From the NCBI GenBank assembly GCA_025360565.1, contig JANYBY010000007.1:1-5736 (forward strand): 5,736 bases of DNA. Direction: 5' to 3'. Position 1 is the first letter of the stretch. Every line of letters starts with the position of its first letter. Below are positions 5,473 through 5,736 of the stretch, piece by piece. The notes under the pieces were generated by a model. It was not told where the DNA came from. It saw only the letters and a program-made list of their open reading frames with translations, and ran no database searches. The translations under genes were made by a program, and so were the position numbers. Source of the stretch: Bacteroidota bacterium. Its GTDB lineage: Bacteria; Bacteroidota; Bacteroidia; B-17B0; Aurantibacillaceae.

Positions 5473-5736
5473 TTATTTTTTTTGTCGCCCTTTGTTTTTA
5501 ATAATAGAATAATCCAATACCAATAAACTGCAATCCATCCCATCCTTTCCACCTTCGGGACTACCGTCTTTTTTTAAACGTTCAATAATAATTTTCCTTG
5601 TCACGTTTAATATATCATGAGGTTCGGTATACGTTTCAATGGCTTTTTCAAGTGAAGTAATATTTAATAAACTCATAATGGCTCCCGGCACTCCATGACC
5701 GGTACTATCTGCCACACACAAATAAAATTGTTGTTG
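5473..5736 (-). pseudogene. SpoIIE/RsbU-type PP2C phosphatase, C-terminally truncated fragment
   Basis: The frame is open to the right edge, and 87 residues are visible before the stop at 5475-5473. FYLCVADSTGHGVPGAIMS (4-22) is the conserved centre of the SpoIIE-type serine phosphatase domain; the Asp of VAD (residue 10) is a metal ligand. The helix region SLLNITSLEKAI and the GGKDGMD motif (62-68) follow. Family members continue beyond DGMDxSL with roughly 80 more residues, including a strand like FAGANNP and a late TDG...D metal-binding motif. Here the protein ends after LVLDYSIIKNK with GRQKK and a stop. None of the three minus-strand frames below 5473 resumes the domain. The product would lack an essential part of the active site. 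I call it a broken gene; the event presumably involved the adjacent repeat region. The N-terminal sensor part is outside the window. Confidence 0.7.

Overview
The window looks like a piece of chromosome from a member of the Bacteroidota. It is AT-rich, start codons are preceded by A/T-rich leaders with no clear Shine-Dalgarno sequence, and the proteins have a Bacteroidota flavour: an OmpA-C protein with an N-terminal NLVxNPSFE-type beta domain, and an RsbU/SpoIIE-type phosphatase with a GHGVPGAxMS motif. No order or genus can be fixed from the sequence alone.

Left half (1-2692, minus strand): a catabolic unit reads right to left. A deoxyribose-phosphate aldolase (deoC, 2692-1796) is followed by an aldehyde dehydrogenase (1680-220). 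Three bases after its stop comes the 5' part of a membrane protein, probably starting at a TTG codon, that runs off the left edge. The aldolase releases acetaldehyde and glyceraldehyde 3-phosphate, and the dehydrogenase is the obvious candidate to remove the aldehyde. The deoC-ALDH spacer holds an 86-bp near-palindrome.

Middle (2693-4043): a 109-bp divergent intergenic region with a small operator-like palindrome, then a 413-aa protein on the plus strand whose C-terminal half looks like a GNAT/FemAB-type acyltransferase.

Right half (4044-5736): this part looks recombined. A minus-strand gene for a secreted, peptidoglycan-anchored OmpA-family protein (start most likely at 5190) is bracketed by related GTTAGYGG motifs. 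They occur as an inward-facing inverted pair (4077-4098 and 5303-5324) and as a directly repeated pair (4076-4105 and 5405-5435). The second and third copies fold together into an imperfect stem-loop of about 97 nt (5317-5413) with an internal bulge next to the terminal box, recalling an integron attC site. Just beyond it a SpoIIE-type phosphatase gene stops in the middle of its catalytic domain. The simplest reading is that the ompA-like gene is a cassette or cargo gene that arrived with these repeats and that the phosphatase 3' end was lost nearby. No integrase or transposase is visible, so the mechanism is unproven.
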